Part shown: positions 1 through 10,900 of the stretch, piece after piece | How positions within the stretch are numbered: position 1 is the stretch's first letter | Layout: every line of letters begins with the position of its first letter | DNA from: Coenobita brevimanus | Taxonomy: Eukaryota > Arthropoda > Malacostraca > Decapoda > Coenobitidae | Assembly (NCBI GenBank): GCA_032717465.1 | Contig: CM064671.1 | Coordinates: 58,184,864 to 58,248,863 of the forward strand | Direction of reading: 5' to 3' | DNA length: 64,000 nt | The notes under the pieces: generated by a model | Told to the model about the DNA's origin: nothing | Databases searched by the model: none | What the model saw: only the letters and a program-made list of their open reading frames with translations | Translations under genes and position numbers: made by a program

Positions 1-179
1 CTTCTTAATTTCTTGATATTCCTGTGTTTCTTCCTACGTTTATTTTCCCTTTCCCTTGTCAGATAAGGCATTTAGTTTGATGGCATGAGTAATTTAAGGG
101 CTTCCCATTGATGTCGACGTTTCCTCCCTTCCTGCGTCATGATCTTCAACCAACTGACCAGTCTAGCCAGTTCTTCAGC

Positions 180-1078
180 AAGCCACTTATTTGCCAAGCC
201 ACTTATTTGCCAAGCGATTTTATTGCCAAGACCACTTCGCCACTAAGACCACTTCAATGCTAATACCACTTCAATGCCAGGACCACTTTAACGCCAAGGC
301 CACATCAATGCTAATGCCACTTCAATGCCAAGAAACACCTCTTCAATGCCAAGACCTCTTAAATAACAAGACCTCTTCAATGACAATACCACTTCAGTGG
401 GAAGGCCACTTCAATACTAAGACCACTTCAACGTCAAGATCACTTAAATGTTCACTGCCAAGACCATTTGTATGCCAAGACCGTTTTGATGCCGAGACCA
501 TTTAAGTGCTAAGGTCATTGCAGTGCCAAGACCATTTCGGTGCCAAGACCACTTCAACATCAAGATCATTTGTACATAAAGACCACTTCACTGCCAAGAC
601 CACTTATATGCTGAGGCCACTTCAGTGCCAAGACCACATCACCGCCAAGGCACCTTCTTCTCCGAGACCTACCAAAATCACTTCAACGTTCCAAGGCCAC
701 TTCGATGCCAAGGCCACTCCAACACCAAGACCACGTCTACACCCAGACCACTTCTACACCCAGACCACTTATACACCCAGACCACTTATACACCCAGACC
801 ACATCTACATCAAGACCACTTCTATGCCAAGACCACTTCTACACCCAGACCACTTCTACACCAAGACCACTTCTATGCCAAGACCTCTTCTACACCAAGA
901 CCACTTCTACATCCAGACCATTTATACATCCAGACCATTTATACATCCAGACCACTTCTACACCCAGACCACTTCTACACCCAGACCACTTCTACACCCA
1001 GACCACTTCTACACCCAGACCACATCTACATCAAGACCACTTCTACACCAAGACCACTTCTACACCAAGGACACTTCT
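180..1078. repeat. 17-bp minisatellite (AGACCACTTCTACACCC type)
   Basis: A tandem array of a roughly 17-bp unit, degenerate on the left (cCAAGACCACTTCAATG) and homogeneous on the right (AGACCACTTCTACACCC). Because 17 is not a multiple of three, all three plus frames stay open and each encodes the same 17-residue cycle (RPLLHPDHFYTQTTSTP). The apparent long reading frames are therefore by-products of the repeat, not a gene. Confidence 0.9.
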
Positions 1079-1406
1079 TAGTTTATTCACTTTTATAAGT
1101 AAAAGGCTCTACAATCAGCTTATCTTTCCTGTTCAGCATTTTGAATTAACTTTATTCCTGGGTCACTTTGTATTATACTTGTATTACTCATACTAATAAA
1201 GGATTATAATGACCAGGAAAACGTCATGGAGGGAAGATGTTATTGATGTCTGGGCATAATGCTTCCAGGAGTCTACTCTACCCAATAAAATACATGTCAG
1301 GTTGCTAAGACTAAAATGTATTCCGCGTTAAACAAGAATTATAAAATTTGTGGGTTAAAAAAGTTATTGGAACCAAATTTAGAATGTCAATGAATATTTG
1401 AAGGAA
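1079..1406. other. No gene seen
   Basis: AT-rich unique-looking sequence between the minisatellite and the first (CA)n tract. I see no coding region or recognisable repeat. Confidence 0.5.
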
Positions 1407-1539
<133 letters not shown>

Positions 1540-1893
1540 GGCTGTGTCCCATGGAGGGCAACAGTTTGTCATGTAATGTAGGGGTTATATGGAAGAACGA
1601 CCGGTCACACTCAGCTAACTGATTAAGAACCTCTGCTTCTGCGAGGCACACAGGATTATCTTCACACTACCAAATCACACCTTGGCGTGCCGGCGGAAAT
1701 TTTAGCAACTCGGCAAGATACGTCAGTCTGGAAAATAAAAGAACCTTGAAAGTCTAAATTCTATGCAGGTTTTGTAGTGGCAGCCAGAGCAAATCATTAA
1801 AAGAGGTAGTACGGGTTCTCGAACGGGCGACAAAAATGAGTGTGGAGGAGTTATGTACAGTTTTCGTTAAATGATATTCATGAGGGACTCCAA

Positions 1894-1997
<104 letters not shown>

Positions 1998-2170
1998 CGG
2001 GAGTTACAGACTAAACAAAATAGTCATCGTGCTGGCGTCGTTAAAGGTATGGTAATGGGGATATCAGAATCTTCTCCATATCAATTACGGGGGTCTCCTA
2101 TGGTGCATGCATTTATTTTTTTTATTTTTAAGCCGGCAATAGACTACAAAAGTAAATCATCGCACTGAAG

Positions 2171-2422
2171 TTATCGATGGGGTGATCGGGGTGTCAGAAT
2201 CCTCTCCACAACAAAAACCATTCCTCCCAGAATAAGGCCGGACAGCAGCAGCAGTAGGGGACCCTGGATGTGAGTAAACGTTAGGCTCATAATCTTTGCA
2301 TTCTGGCTGTCTGCATTTGTCGTTTCTTCTTGCTGAACATTAATTTTTTCTCGCTGTTTCATGCGGCGTTTTCGAGTAGCAGCCGCGAGATACTGCTTTT
2401 TCCACTGCCCGTACAAACCAGC
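2171..2422 (-). pseudogene. Orphan terminal exon of an ionotropic receptor (TM3 and C-tail)
   Basis: Minus-strand exon of 83 codons plus TAA (stop at 2,171-2,173). The acceptor is tttgttctcag followed by GCTGG, giving a phase-0 start that reads AGLYGQWKK. A basic stretch follows, then THIQGPLLLLL and a single hydrophobic helix ending near VERI, with a short tail. This is the last transmembrane segment of arthropod ionotropic receptors, and its layout matches the terminal exon at 28,984-29,268 (AGLYEQWKK, THIQGPLLLLL). No matching S2 exon was found upstream on this strand before 28.98 kb, where almost everything is transposon. The reading frame is intact. It could be an alternative terminal exon of the gene at 29-42 kb, the end of a paralogue with very large introns, or a relic; the pseudogene label is provisional. 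Confidence 0.7.
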
Positions 2423-2689
2423 CTGAGAACAAAATAAAACTATTAATTTCGATGCTATTAATTGATTAAAATTAATATACACACAAAATGTGTTAATTAT
2501 GTAGATACAATAATTTTAACCAACGTGCAACCAGAGCTGATGTGAACCCTGTTGAGCTTTTATAAATAATCATTCGTTCATTCATCATCCAATCCTACAT
2601 TGACCCATGAGCAGCGTAGGAGCCCGGGGCTAGGCAAGTTGGTCCTGACATTTAAGATGAGAGTGACCAGTCTCACTCAAGAGTGGCAT

Positions 2690-2795
2690 TACAAGAGCAA
2701 TAAACCTCAACCACGTCTTGGATATAAACCTTCACTGGCTCAATTCGATTGGAGCGCCGTAATTATCCACTAAACCACCAGGAGCCAAAATTTGG
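2690..2795 (-). repeat. tRNA-derived SINE head (possible)
   Basis: On the minus strand the sequence starts GGCTCCTGGTGGTTTAGTGG and contains a good pol III A-box (TGGTTTAGTGG). About 45 bases on there is a poor B-box (GGTTTATATCC, 8 of 11 consensus positions). This suggests a decayed tRNA-derived SINE head. The body and tail are not delimited. Confidence 0.4.
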
Positions 2796-3117
2796 TCATA
2801 TGTTACCACCCGGCGTAGTAAATGGTTTTCTGGTGTACAGGAAACCATTTTGGCTTGTCACTCAGTGTAGAGTCACCCACAGGCAGAAGGAAGAGGAAAG
2901 AATGAAGGAAAGACAGACGAGGGAGTGTAAAGTCACTCGTGGGCAGATGGACGAGGAAAGAATGGGGTAACGACGGAAGAGAATGGAAAGAAAGAAGGAT
3001 AAAGGAGACGAAAGGACAGGCACCCAAGAGCAGCACTACATCGAGTGAGTGGATGGTGAGCATCCCCATCTACAACATTTAAAAAAATAATAATAATAAT
3101 AATAATAATAACAAAAC

Positions 3118-3150
<33 letters not shown>

Positions 3151-3168
3151 CTATCTATCTATCTATTG
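2780..3168 (+). repeat. Unclassified SINE-like repeat, copy A, with (TAA)n tail
   Basis: Runs from TATGTTACCACCCGGCG through ACAGGAAACCAT and GGATGGTGAGCATCCCC to an A-run and a (TAA)n tract at about 3,078-3,152, followed by (CTAT)n to 3,168. The same string of landmarks occurs on the minus strand at about 15,500-15,750, so this is a dispersed family with an A/TAA tail. The (CTAT)n part probably belongs to the 3' tail of the adjacent RTE-like LINE. Confidence 0.5.
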
Positions 3169-3541
3169 ACAGACGCCTCAATACCGTTTGGGGTGGCCAC
3201 AAACAAATCGCCTCCACGTCTCCCTGTCCCCTGCCATTTCACTGCCCTGTTCCCAACTCACACCCCCCTCTCTCATACAGTATACCTCTCCACCCCATCC
3301 CTTCATCTCATCCTCGGCCTCCCCCTCCCTCTTCTCCCCTCCACCTCACTCACATACACTCTCTTCGTCAGTCTTTCACCCTCCATCCTCTCCACATGGC
3401 CAAATCACCTCAGTGTTTTCTTCATAACGCTTACTATCACATCCACATCCACACCACAACGCTCCTTTATATCCTCATTCGTCAGCCTGTCTCTCCATGT
3501 CACTCCACAGGCTCCTCTTAAATAACTCATTTCCACTGCTC

Positions 3542-4675
3542 TCACTCTTGACTTGTGTCCTTCCAACAACGTCCAAGCTTCACTTCACTTCCATACGTTA
3601 GAGTTGGTATCACAATACTGTCATGCAGTAAATTTTTCACTTCCATGCTCACTTCCCTGTTTCTTATCACTGCTTTCAAAGAACCAGCAACCTTTCTTCC
3701 CTGCTGTACCCTTTCAAGCACTTCACCCTCCAAACCTTCATTCTTACTCATCACACTACCCAAGTACTTAAACGTACTCACATTTTCCAATTCCTCACCA
3801 TCCAACCTCGCTGTACATTCACTGACTTCACCTCTCTCAAAGACCATCACTTTACTCTTCCCTACATTCACCTTTAGATTCCGTTTCTTACACACTCTCC
3901 CAAACTCATCCATCAACCCTTGCAGCTCCCCTTCGTCTTCACTCAACAACACAGTATCATCTGCAAACACCAGTACAGGGAGTTTCCAAACACTATCCTC
4001 TCTCACCAGGGCCACTCCAACATCCACTACCCTACCTTGTACCTCTTTTATTACCCCATCCCTATACAGATTGAACAACCATGGAGACATGACACACCCC
4101 TGTTTCAATCCAACCTTCAAAGAGAAAAATTCGCTTAGTTCACCATCCACACGCTCTGCAGCCTTAGCACCATCATACATACTTTTCACAGCATTCAACA
4201 ACTTCCCATCTACTCCATATATTCTTAATACTTTCCACAATCCTTGTCTATGTACCCTGTCATATGCTTTCTCCAAATCCATGAAAGCCGCATACAACTT
4301 CTTTCCCTTCTCTAGAAACTTTTCCACTAAAGATCTAAGAATGAATATCTGATTTGCACAACCTCTTCCCTTCCTAAATCCTCCCTGTTCTTCTCCAACT
4401 AATTCCTCTGTTCTTTCTCTAACTCTGTCAATAAGCATACAACCATACACTTTTCCTATTATACTAAGAAGACAAATGCCCCTGTGATTACCACACGCTT
4501 CTTTTTCCCCTTTTCTTTTGTAAAAGGAAATAATTATACCTGACTTCCAATCCTCCAGGACTCTACCTTCCTCCCAGGCCAATCTGCACATCTTCCACAT
4601 CCATTCTACTACTCTCTCTCCCCCATGCTTCACCATTTCACCACACACTCCATCAATTCCTGGGGATTTCCCCAA
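3542..4675 (-). pseudogene. RTE-like reverse transcriptase domain
   Basis: A 377-codon open stretch with the ordered blocks of a non-LTR reverse transcriptase: KSPGIDGV, the AFMDLEKAYDRV block, [16 protein letters not shown] and the catalytic FADDTVLL, then the thumb with STFKYLGSVMSK and a TLTYGSE block. The frame is lost just before the C-terminal WTLLEG segment that is preserved in copy 2, so the product would be truncated. In an active element this enzyme reverse-transcribes its own RNA at a nicked target. Confidence 0.85.
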
Positions 4676-4781
4676 TTTCTTCCTGTCTTCTCACCTCCCT
4701 CCTTCTCCCTTACATTCCCCAGCAACTTATACTCACATTACTTCCATCCTCTATGTTCAACAATTCCTTAAAGTGTTCTAT

Positions 4782-5303
4782 CTATCTGCTCACTTTTTCT
4801 CTCTTCTCCACTAGTAATCTACCATTTTTATCTTTCACTCCCCTGCTAACTTCACTTCCGCCCTGTCTTACTCTCTTCACCTCTTTCCAGAACATTTTCT
4901 TACAGTCCCTCCACTGTACACTCAAATTCTTTCCAAATTCCTCATCCACTCTTCTTGTACTCTCTCTTACTAATCTTTTCGCCTCTCTCTTTCTTTCTAC
5001 ATATAACTCTCTCCTCCGCCTCTCAACTTCTTCCACGCCCCTATTTCTCATCCATTCATTGTATGTTTTCTTCTCTTGTGTCACAGCCTGTCCCACCTCT
5101 TCATTCCACCACACTGTTCCTTGCACCCCCATCTGTCTTCTCTTCATTCCACACACCACATCACATGCTACACATATTTCTTCTGTGAATATCCTGCACA
5201 CACCTTCCATGTCCCCCATCTGCTCCAAATCATATTTGCCCAATCGTTCCTCCACTTCTCTCTTATATTCTGCCTTTTTCTCATCCTCTTGTAACCTTTC
5301 CAC
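4782..5303 (-). pseudogene. RTE-like linker between endonuclease and reverse transcriptase
   Basis: A 173-codon, strongly charged open stretch (for example WWNEEVGQAVTQEKKTYNEW, then KRLVRESTRRVDEEFGKN), colinear with the same segment in copy 3 at about 26,940-27,500. It is the region that joins the two enzymatic domains. Frameshifts separate it from both neighbours. Confidence 0.65.
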
Positions 5304-5354
5304 TCTCCTTGCAAATACTCCATCTTCCCGTCCTTCCCTTCTTCTATTTCTCCA

Positions 5355-5915
5355 TCATATTTGGATCTTGATTCTGGCCACCACCAAGTAGTGGTCAGAA
5401 AGTCCACTACCCCAACCTCTATAAGCTCTTACATCCATTACATATCTTCGCATCCTTTCATCCACACATACATAATCAATCATTGCCTTCCTTTCATTTC
5501 GTTCACCACCCACCCTTCTCATCACTCGCCATGTATACCTGTGGATCATTTTATGCCTGAAGAGGGTATTGGCTATCACCAACCCCCTCCCAGCACAAAT
5601 GTCCACTAACGCAATTCTATTCTCATCTATCTCAGCACGCACACCCCACTCACCAACTATTCCATCCACCTTCACGTTCCCTACTTTACCATTCATATCA
5701 CCAATCAAAAACACTCTCTCATTCCTTCCAAACTTTTCCATGCACACTTCCACATTTGCCCAGAACTCTTCTCTCACTCTGCTTGCACGATCTTGCGTTG
5801 GCGCATACACACACACAATCGCCCACATTTGTATTCCAACTTTCAATCTTACCCACACAATCCTTGACCCAACTGATCCATACTCTCTTATGTTTTTCTT
5901 CCATCTTTTACTCAC
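5355..5915 (-). pseudogene. RTE-like APE endonuclease domain
   Basis: A 186-codon stretch with endonuclease/exonuclease/phosphatase-fold motifs: VCVYAPTQ, FLIGDMNGKVG, DYVCVDERM and the catalytic SDH in GLSDHYLVVARI. Reading continues upstream to about 6,010 in the same sense. In a living element this domain nicks target DNA to prime reverse transcription. Confidence 0.8.
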
Positions 5916-6019
5916 AACTATATATACTCCTTCCTTTGCCCTCTCATTCTCACCTACTCCTGCACATATACCCCATCCCTACGCCCATTCTCTCACACTC
6001 TCACCTTTCCATTTAGTTT

Positions 6020-6282
6020 AAGTTACTCCACACTCACTGCGTTATAAAGACTGGAGGAATGCAGTTACAGCGCTGACCTGTTGCATACATGATGGACTGG
6101 GAGCAACTACTAACTCTTGCATTTGAGAGTCTGACAGAAAAGGGAGGAGGGTTTGTTGATAGACAGGTGCTACATGTCCACAGTAGTGGTGGAGGAATGC
6201 AAGCAGACAGTCCAGAGGAGCAGTGACCATTTAAGTAGCGATAGAAAATAGATAAAGCTGCAACAGTGCCGTGAAGAAATAC
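6020..6282 (-). mobile_element. CR1-like LINE 3' fragment
   Basis: About 260 bases closely related to the C-terminal end of the CR1-like element at 29,940-32,520. Shared blocks include ACIPPPL, PFSVRLSNA and QS-MYATGQ. It is 5'-truncated and ends in the (TA)n tract. Confidence 0.75.

Positions 6283-6351
<69 letters not shown>
6283..6351. repeat. (TA)n microsatellite, left of hAT-like MITE
   Basis: About 34 TA units ending exactly at the terminal repeat of the MITE at 6,352. Confidence 0.95.
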
Positions 6352-6354
<3 letters not shown>

Positions 6355-6701
6355 TGATGTATCGGATATCCGCCTTCGCTTCGGCGGAGCCTCTGCAGTG
6401 AAAATAATGTCGGCATTACTATCCGCGTCCGCGTCTTCAGACAACAAATGTTTCGCATCATTATCCACCACCGCATTTTCAGACAATAAAAGCACTACAT
6501 AATAATCCACCTCCGCATTAATGAATCGCAGAAGTTGCTGATCTCCTCCCATCTAATATTTCACCTTCCTCTTTTTGTCATAATTTTTTTTCTCCTTTTC
6601 ATTAACAACTCTCCTCTCCGTTCCTCTCACATTTCAGTCCCTCTTCCTCTTTCTATTTTCTTCTCTATTAGCTCTCTTCATTCTTCCGCCTCTCATTGTT
6701 C

Positions 6702-6757
<56 letters not shown>

Positions 6758-7020
6758 ATCTGTCGCAGTAGTTGCACATGCTATGTTAATATATGGGCAT
6801 ATCTGGACTAAAGCCAATACTATTTCATAATGTGTAAAAAAAAATCCGGGTCAACAACCGCGGACATGAAGGTAAAAATAATGCGCATTTGTGTCCGCAT
6901 CCACAATATTAATATCTTAACCTCCGCAGTTTTATCCAAACTGCATTTGATGAGAAATGGATATCTGGCTCCGCCTCTGCCTCCATGGAGCTCAAAAATT
7001 TGGTATCCAATACATCACTA
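6352..7020. mobile_element. hAT-like MITE, 669 bp
   Basis: Terminal inverted repeats TAGTGATGTATCGGATATCC (left) and, on the opposite strand at the right end, TAGTGATGTATTGGATACC. The eight flanking bases are ATATATAT (left) and ATACATAT (right), a 7/8 match that fits the 8-bp target duplication of hAT elements, although the flank is (TA)n and so weakly informative. No transposase frame is present, so the element is non-autonomous. It contains a (CT)n tract at about 6,708-6,755. Confidence 0.7.

Positions 7021-7021
<1 letters not shown>

Positions 7022-7094
<73 letters not shown>
7022..7094. repeat. (TA)n between MITE and gypsy LTR
   Basis: A TA tract that directly separates the hAT-like MITE from the LTR beginning TGTTAC at 7,095. 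Confidence 0.95.
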
Positions 7095-7098
<4 letters not shown>

Positions 7099-7884
7099 AC
7101 GGAACAAGGAAAGATAACGTACGCTTTAAGTGAGAATGCTAAAAATCACCACTAGTCCCGTAAAGTTCCAGGTTCAAAACAAAAGAGTTAGGTAAAATTA
7201 CAAGTTAAAGTTTAATGCTCAAACTAACAACAAAACATTCAGGACTCATAAGGATAATGTAATGGCAAAAACAGGTTAAATATATGGTTAACTGCAATAG
7301 CCTCTATTAACACGAAATTAGCAAGAGTAAATTTATCTAAGTCGGCCCTGATAAAATGAGATACCAGATAATACTCAGTGAATGCCAGATAAATAATTAC
7401 AGATACAAACTATTATCAAAAATGACTGACACAAAGAACCCCACACGAATTACAAAAACTTCACTAGGCCTACAAATTAAACTTATGCTACACAGTACAA
7501 GAAAAAATGCAACAACAGTTATACTCAAATTACACACAGCTGCTAGATGGTTGGAGATTTCTTGAGCACTCACAATAATAATATCTGTACAGGGGAGGAC
7601 AGAGATGTGAACAAAATGAGGAGCAGATCTAAGTGGCCATGATGCAGAGACTGAGCTCATTATATAGGAGCCAGCAGAGCTTGATACAACTTGTAATAAG
7701 GACGCGCAAATGAAGCGATGGGGACAAACGGTCGACAATCCCGCACTGAATAACAGAAAGGACGACTTACTCTACTATAACGGTAGAAGGGGGGGACTGA
7801 GGCAGAACACGCTCGTGATCAAACATGCAGCATACTGTGCGTTAAAATTACACAAAGGATGATGAAATCATAGGCTATGTAACA
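7095..7884 (-). repeat. 3' LTR (790 bp)
   Basis: Bounded by TGTTAC and GTAACA. Nearly identical to the interrupted 5' LTR and to the solo LTR at 48,105-48,898. In sense orientation it contains CTATATAATGAGCTCAGTC, a plausible TATA box and start region. Confidence 0.92.
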
Positions 7885-7945
7885 CCTCCCCACAAAGAAA
7901 AAGAAATTTACAAAGGAAATTTCTTATTACTCTAAAACAATCTGT

Positions 7946-10900
7946 TTAAAGTCTAGATAAGCAATCTGCAATAACATTTTCTTTCCCCTTGACATGTTGT
8001 ATGTCTAATGAATACTCCTGAAGAAGTAGACTCCATCTTGTCAATCTCTGATTTTTATCTTTAAACTTACTAAGGAATTTCAGTGGGTTGTGATCGGTAT
8101 AAATGACTATGGGGTCAAAACCAGAACACAAATAAAATGAAAAATGCTGTAAACCCAAAATCAAGGCCAAAAGCTCTTTCTCAATAGTTGAGTAGTTCTT
8201 TTGAGGTGGAGTGAACTTCTTACTGTAATAAGATACAGGATGTTCAATACCCTGATCATCCTCTTGCAGCAAAACAGCCCCAGCTCCTGTATCACTTGCA
8301 TCAACAGCCATCTTAAAAGGCTTAGCAAAATTTGGAGTAGCGAGCACTGGCTGACTTAATAGAATAGCTTTAAGTTTGTTGAAAGAGGATTCACAGTTAT
8401 CGGTCCAGACAAATTCAACTCCCTTTTTCAGTAGGTCTGTAAGTGGTGATACAAGAATAGAAAAGTTAAGAACAAATCTCCTGTAATAACCTACCATTCC
8501 CAAAAATCTTTGTAGCTCTTTCCTACTTTTAGGTCTGGGAAGATCACTTATAACCTGAACCTCAGCTCCTGGTGGTGCAACATGTCCATCACCAATTACA
8601 TACCCAAGGTACTGAACTTTAGCTTGACCAAACTCACACTTTGATAAATTAGCTACAAGATTAGCATGAACTAAACGGTCAAGAAATTTACTGACATGGC
8701 ATAGGTGATCTTTCCAGTTGTCACTGAAGATTAATACATCATCAATATAAACAACACACCCTGCCAAACCCTCTGTTACAACATTCATGAGCTTCTGAAA
8801 TGTGGCTGGTGCATTCTTCATACCATACGGCATTACAGAACATGCAAAAGCCTTTCCTAGTGTTACAAAACATGAGATCTCCCTAGCACGTTCAGTCATA
8901 GGTACTTGCCAGTATCCCTTTAACAAATCAAACTTACTTATGTACCTAGCCTTTCCGATCTTGTCTATGCAATCTTCCACACGAGGGAGAGGGTAAGTGT
9001 CTGTTTTAGTTATCTGATTAACACGTCTGTAGTCGATGCAAAGCCTCTGTGACCCACCTGGCTTAGGGACCAGAGTGACAGGAGAACTCCACTCGCTCTG
9101 ACAGGGCTCTATCATCTTGTGGTCCAACAGGTAGCCAAGCTCCTTCTGGATCAGAGGAACTTTCACTGGGTTCACACGGTAAGGAGGCAATTTAATTGGC
9201 TTTGCGTCTCCAACATCGACATCATGCATCAACACAGTGGTACTTCCTGGAGTGGCACGGAACACTTGCGGGTACTCCTGCAGTAATGCCGAAAACTCCT
9301 GCCTTTCCTTGGGAGGTAGATGAGAAAGCTTAGTCTGGAGATCATTCATGATATCAGGATTCTTCCCCAAACTATCACTCAGGCTCATACTGCATGGGAG
9401 AGCTTCACTTGCAGACTCGGGTGGAACAGCTACAGTGCAGACTGGATTATTTTCGTCCCGCCTGTGATATAACTTTAGCATGTTGATGTGACATAGTTGC
9501 TTGCTCTTTCTACGATCTGGTGTGGCGATGACATAGTTCACATCACTGAGTTTCTTCTCCACGAAATAAGGACCACTAAACTTGGCTTGAAGAGGTTGCC
9601 CATGAACTGGTAGCAGAATCAAAACCTGATCTCCTGGCTGAAAGTGGCGTATCCTGGACTTCTTGTCATACCAAGTCTTCATCTTCTGAGCAGCTCCTAA
9701 ATTCTCTCTCGCCAGCTGTAAAGCAGTGGACAGCCGTTCTTTGAACTTCATCACATACTCCAGCAGGTTGACGTCATCTTCCTCCGACAGCCAGCATTCC
9801 TTGAGTAACTTAAGGGGTCCTCTTACTTCATGGCCAAACAGTAGTTCAAAAGGTGAGAAGCCCAGTGATTCATTTGGAGATTCTCTTGCAGCAAACACAA
9901 CGAATGGAAGACCTTTATCCCAGTCTTTCTGATGTTCCAAACAGTATTTCTTGAGCATCGATTTGAGTGTTTGATGATATCTCTCCAACGCTCCTTGGGT
10001 CTGGGGATGGTAAGCTGAAGACGTGATCTGGGTGATGCCCAACTCTTTCAGAGACTGCTTGAAAACGTTTGACATGAAATTACTTCCCCGGTCTGACTGT
10101 ACCTCCTTGGGCAGACCAAACTTTGTGAAGAACCCTAGCATTTCCTTAACCACGTTCTTTGCTGAGATGTTTCTAAGTGGAATGGCTTCAGGATAACGAG
10201 TAGCCATATCAATCATGGTCAACACATAAGAAAATCCTGAAGAAGTCTTAGGAAGAGGGCCCACAATATCCACCAACACACGGGTGAAAGGCGCCTCAAA
10301 AGGAGGAATGGGAACTAGAGGTGCAACCTTTTCGGTCTGATTACACTTCCCCACAACTTGACAGGTGTGACAAGACTTACAATACCAGGAAACATCCCTG
10401 AAGATACCTGGCCAGTAGAAGTGTTTCAAAATGCGTGCCACAGTCTTCCTCACTCCAAGGTGTCCTGCCAAACTGGAATCATGAGCCACTCGAATGATAT
10501 CCTGCCTACAAACACGAGGGATGACAACTTGATGTACAACCTCCCATTCACAGTCGGCTGATGCTGTTGGGGGTCTCCACTTCCTCATAAGTACTCCTGA
10601 CTTTACATAATAACAAGTAGAAGCACCGGCTGACTCTTCTTCACTGTAAGCAGAGTTAGCTAGACCTTTCAACTCAGGGTCAGCAACCTGCAACTCAACC
10701 AACTCTTGACGAGACAAATTATCAACACTACGGGGTACTGCCTCATCTGGTGAGTGGTCCAAATTAGCAAGAAAAGTGTCAGCTAGGATAACATCATCAT
10801 CATCATTATCCTCTAAATCACCAGTAACTTTAGACTTAGCCCTAGTGACAGCACATGCAGGGAACACATCAGGGACATCACAATCCTGGGTCGCAGCCAC

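Larger units (their letters stand above)
3169..6019 (-). mobile_element. RTE-like LINE, copy 1, nearly full length
   Basis: A single non-LTR element read on the minus strand: apurinic-type endonuclease (about 5,355-6,010), linker (4,782-5,303), reverse transcriptase (3,542-4,675), then a 3' end that finishes GGCCACCCC..GGCGTCTG. A simple-sequence tail of (TAGA)n and (TTA)n type follows, seen on the plus strand as (TAA)n(CTAT)n at 3,078-3,168. No separate ORF1 is visible. The frame is broken several times, so the copy is dead. Two more copies lie at 16,075-17,140 and 21,450-27,943. Its 5' edge abuts a CR1-like 3' fragment. Confidence 0.85.

Noticed and set aside
191..1196. Three long overlapping plus-strand frames encoding Thr/Pro/His repeats
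   Set aside because: Produced by a 17-bp tandem repeat, which gives the same peptide cycle in every frame; no start context, splice sites or family similarity.
7356..7738. Short frames repeated at 13,545-13,927
   Set aside because: They lie inside the two LTRs of one element and are identical because the LTRs are identical.
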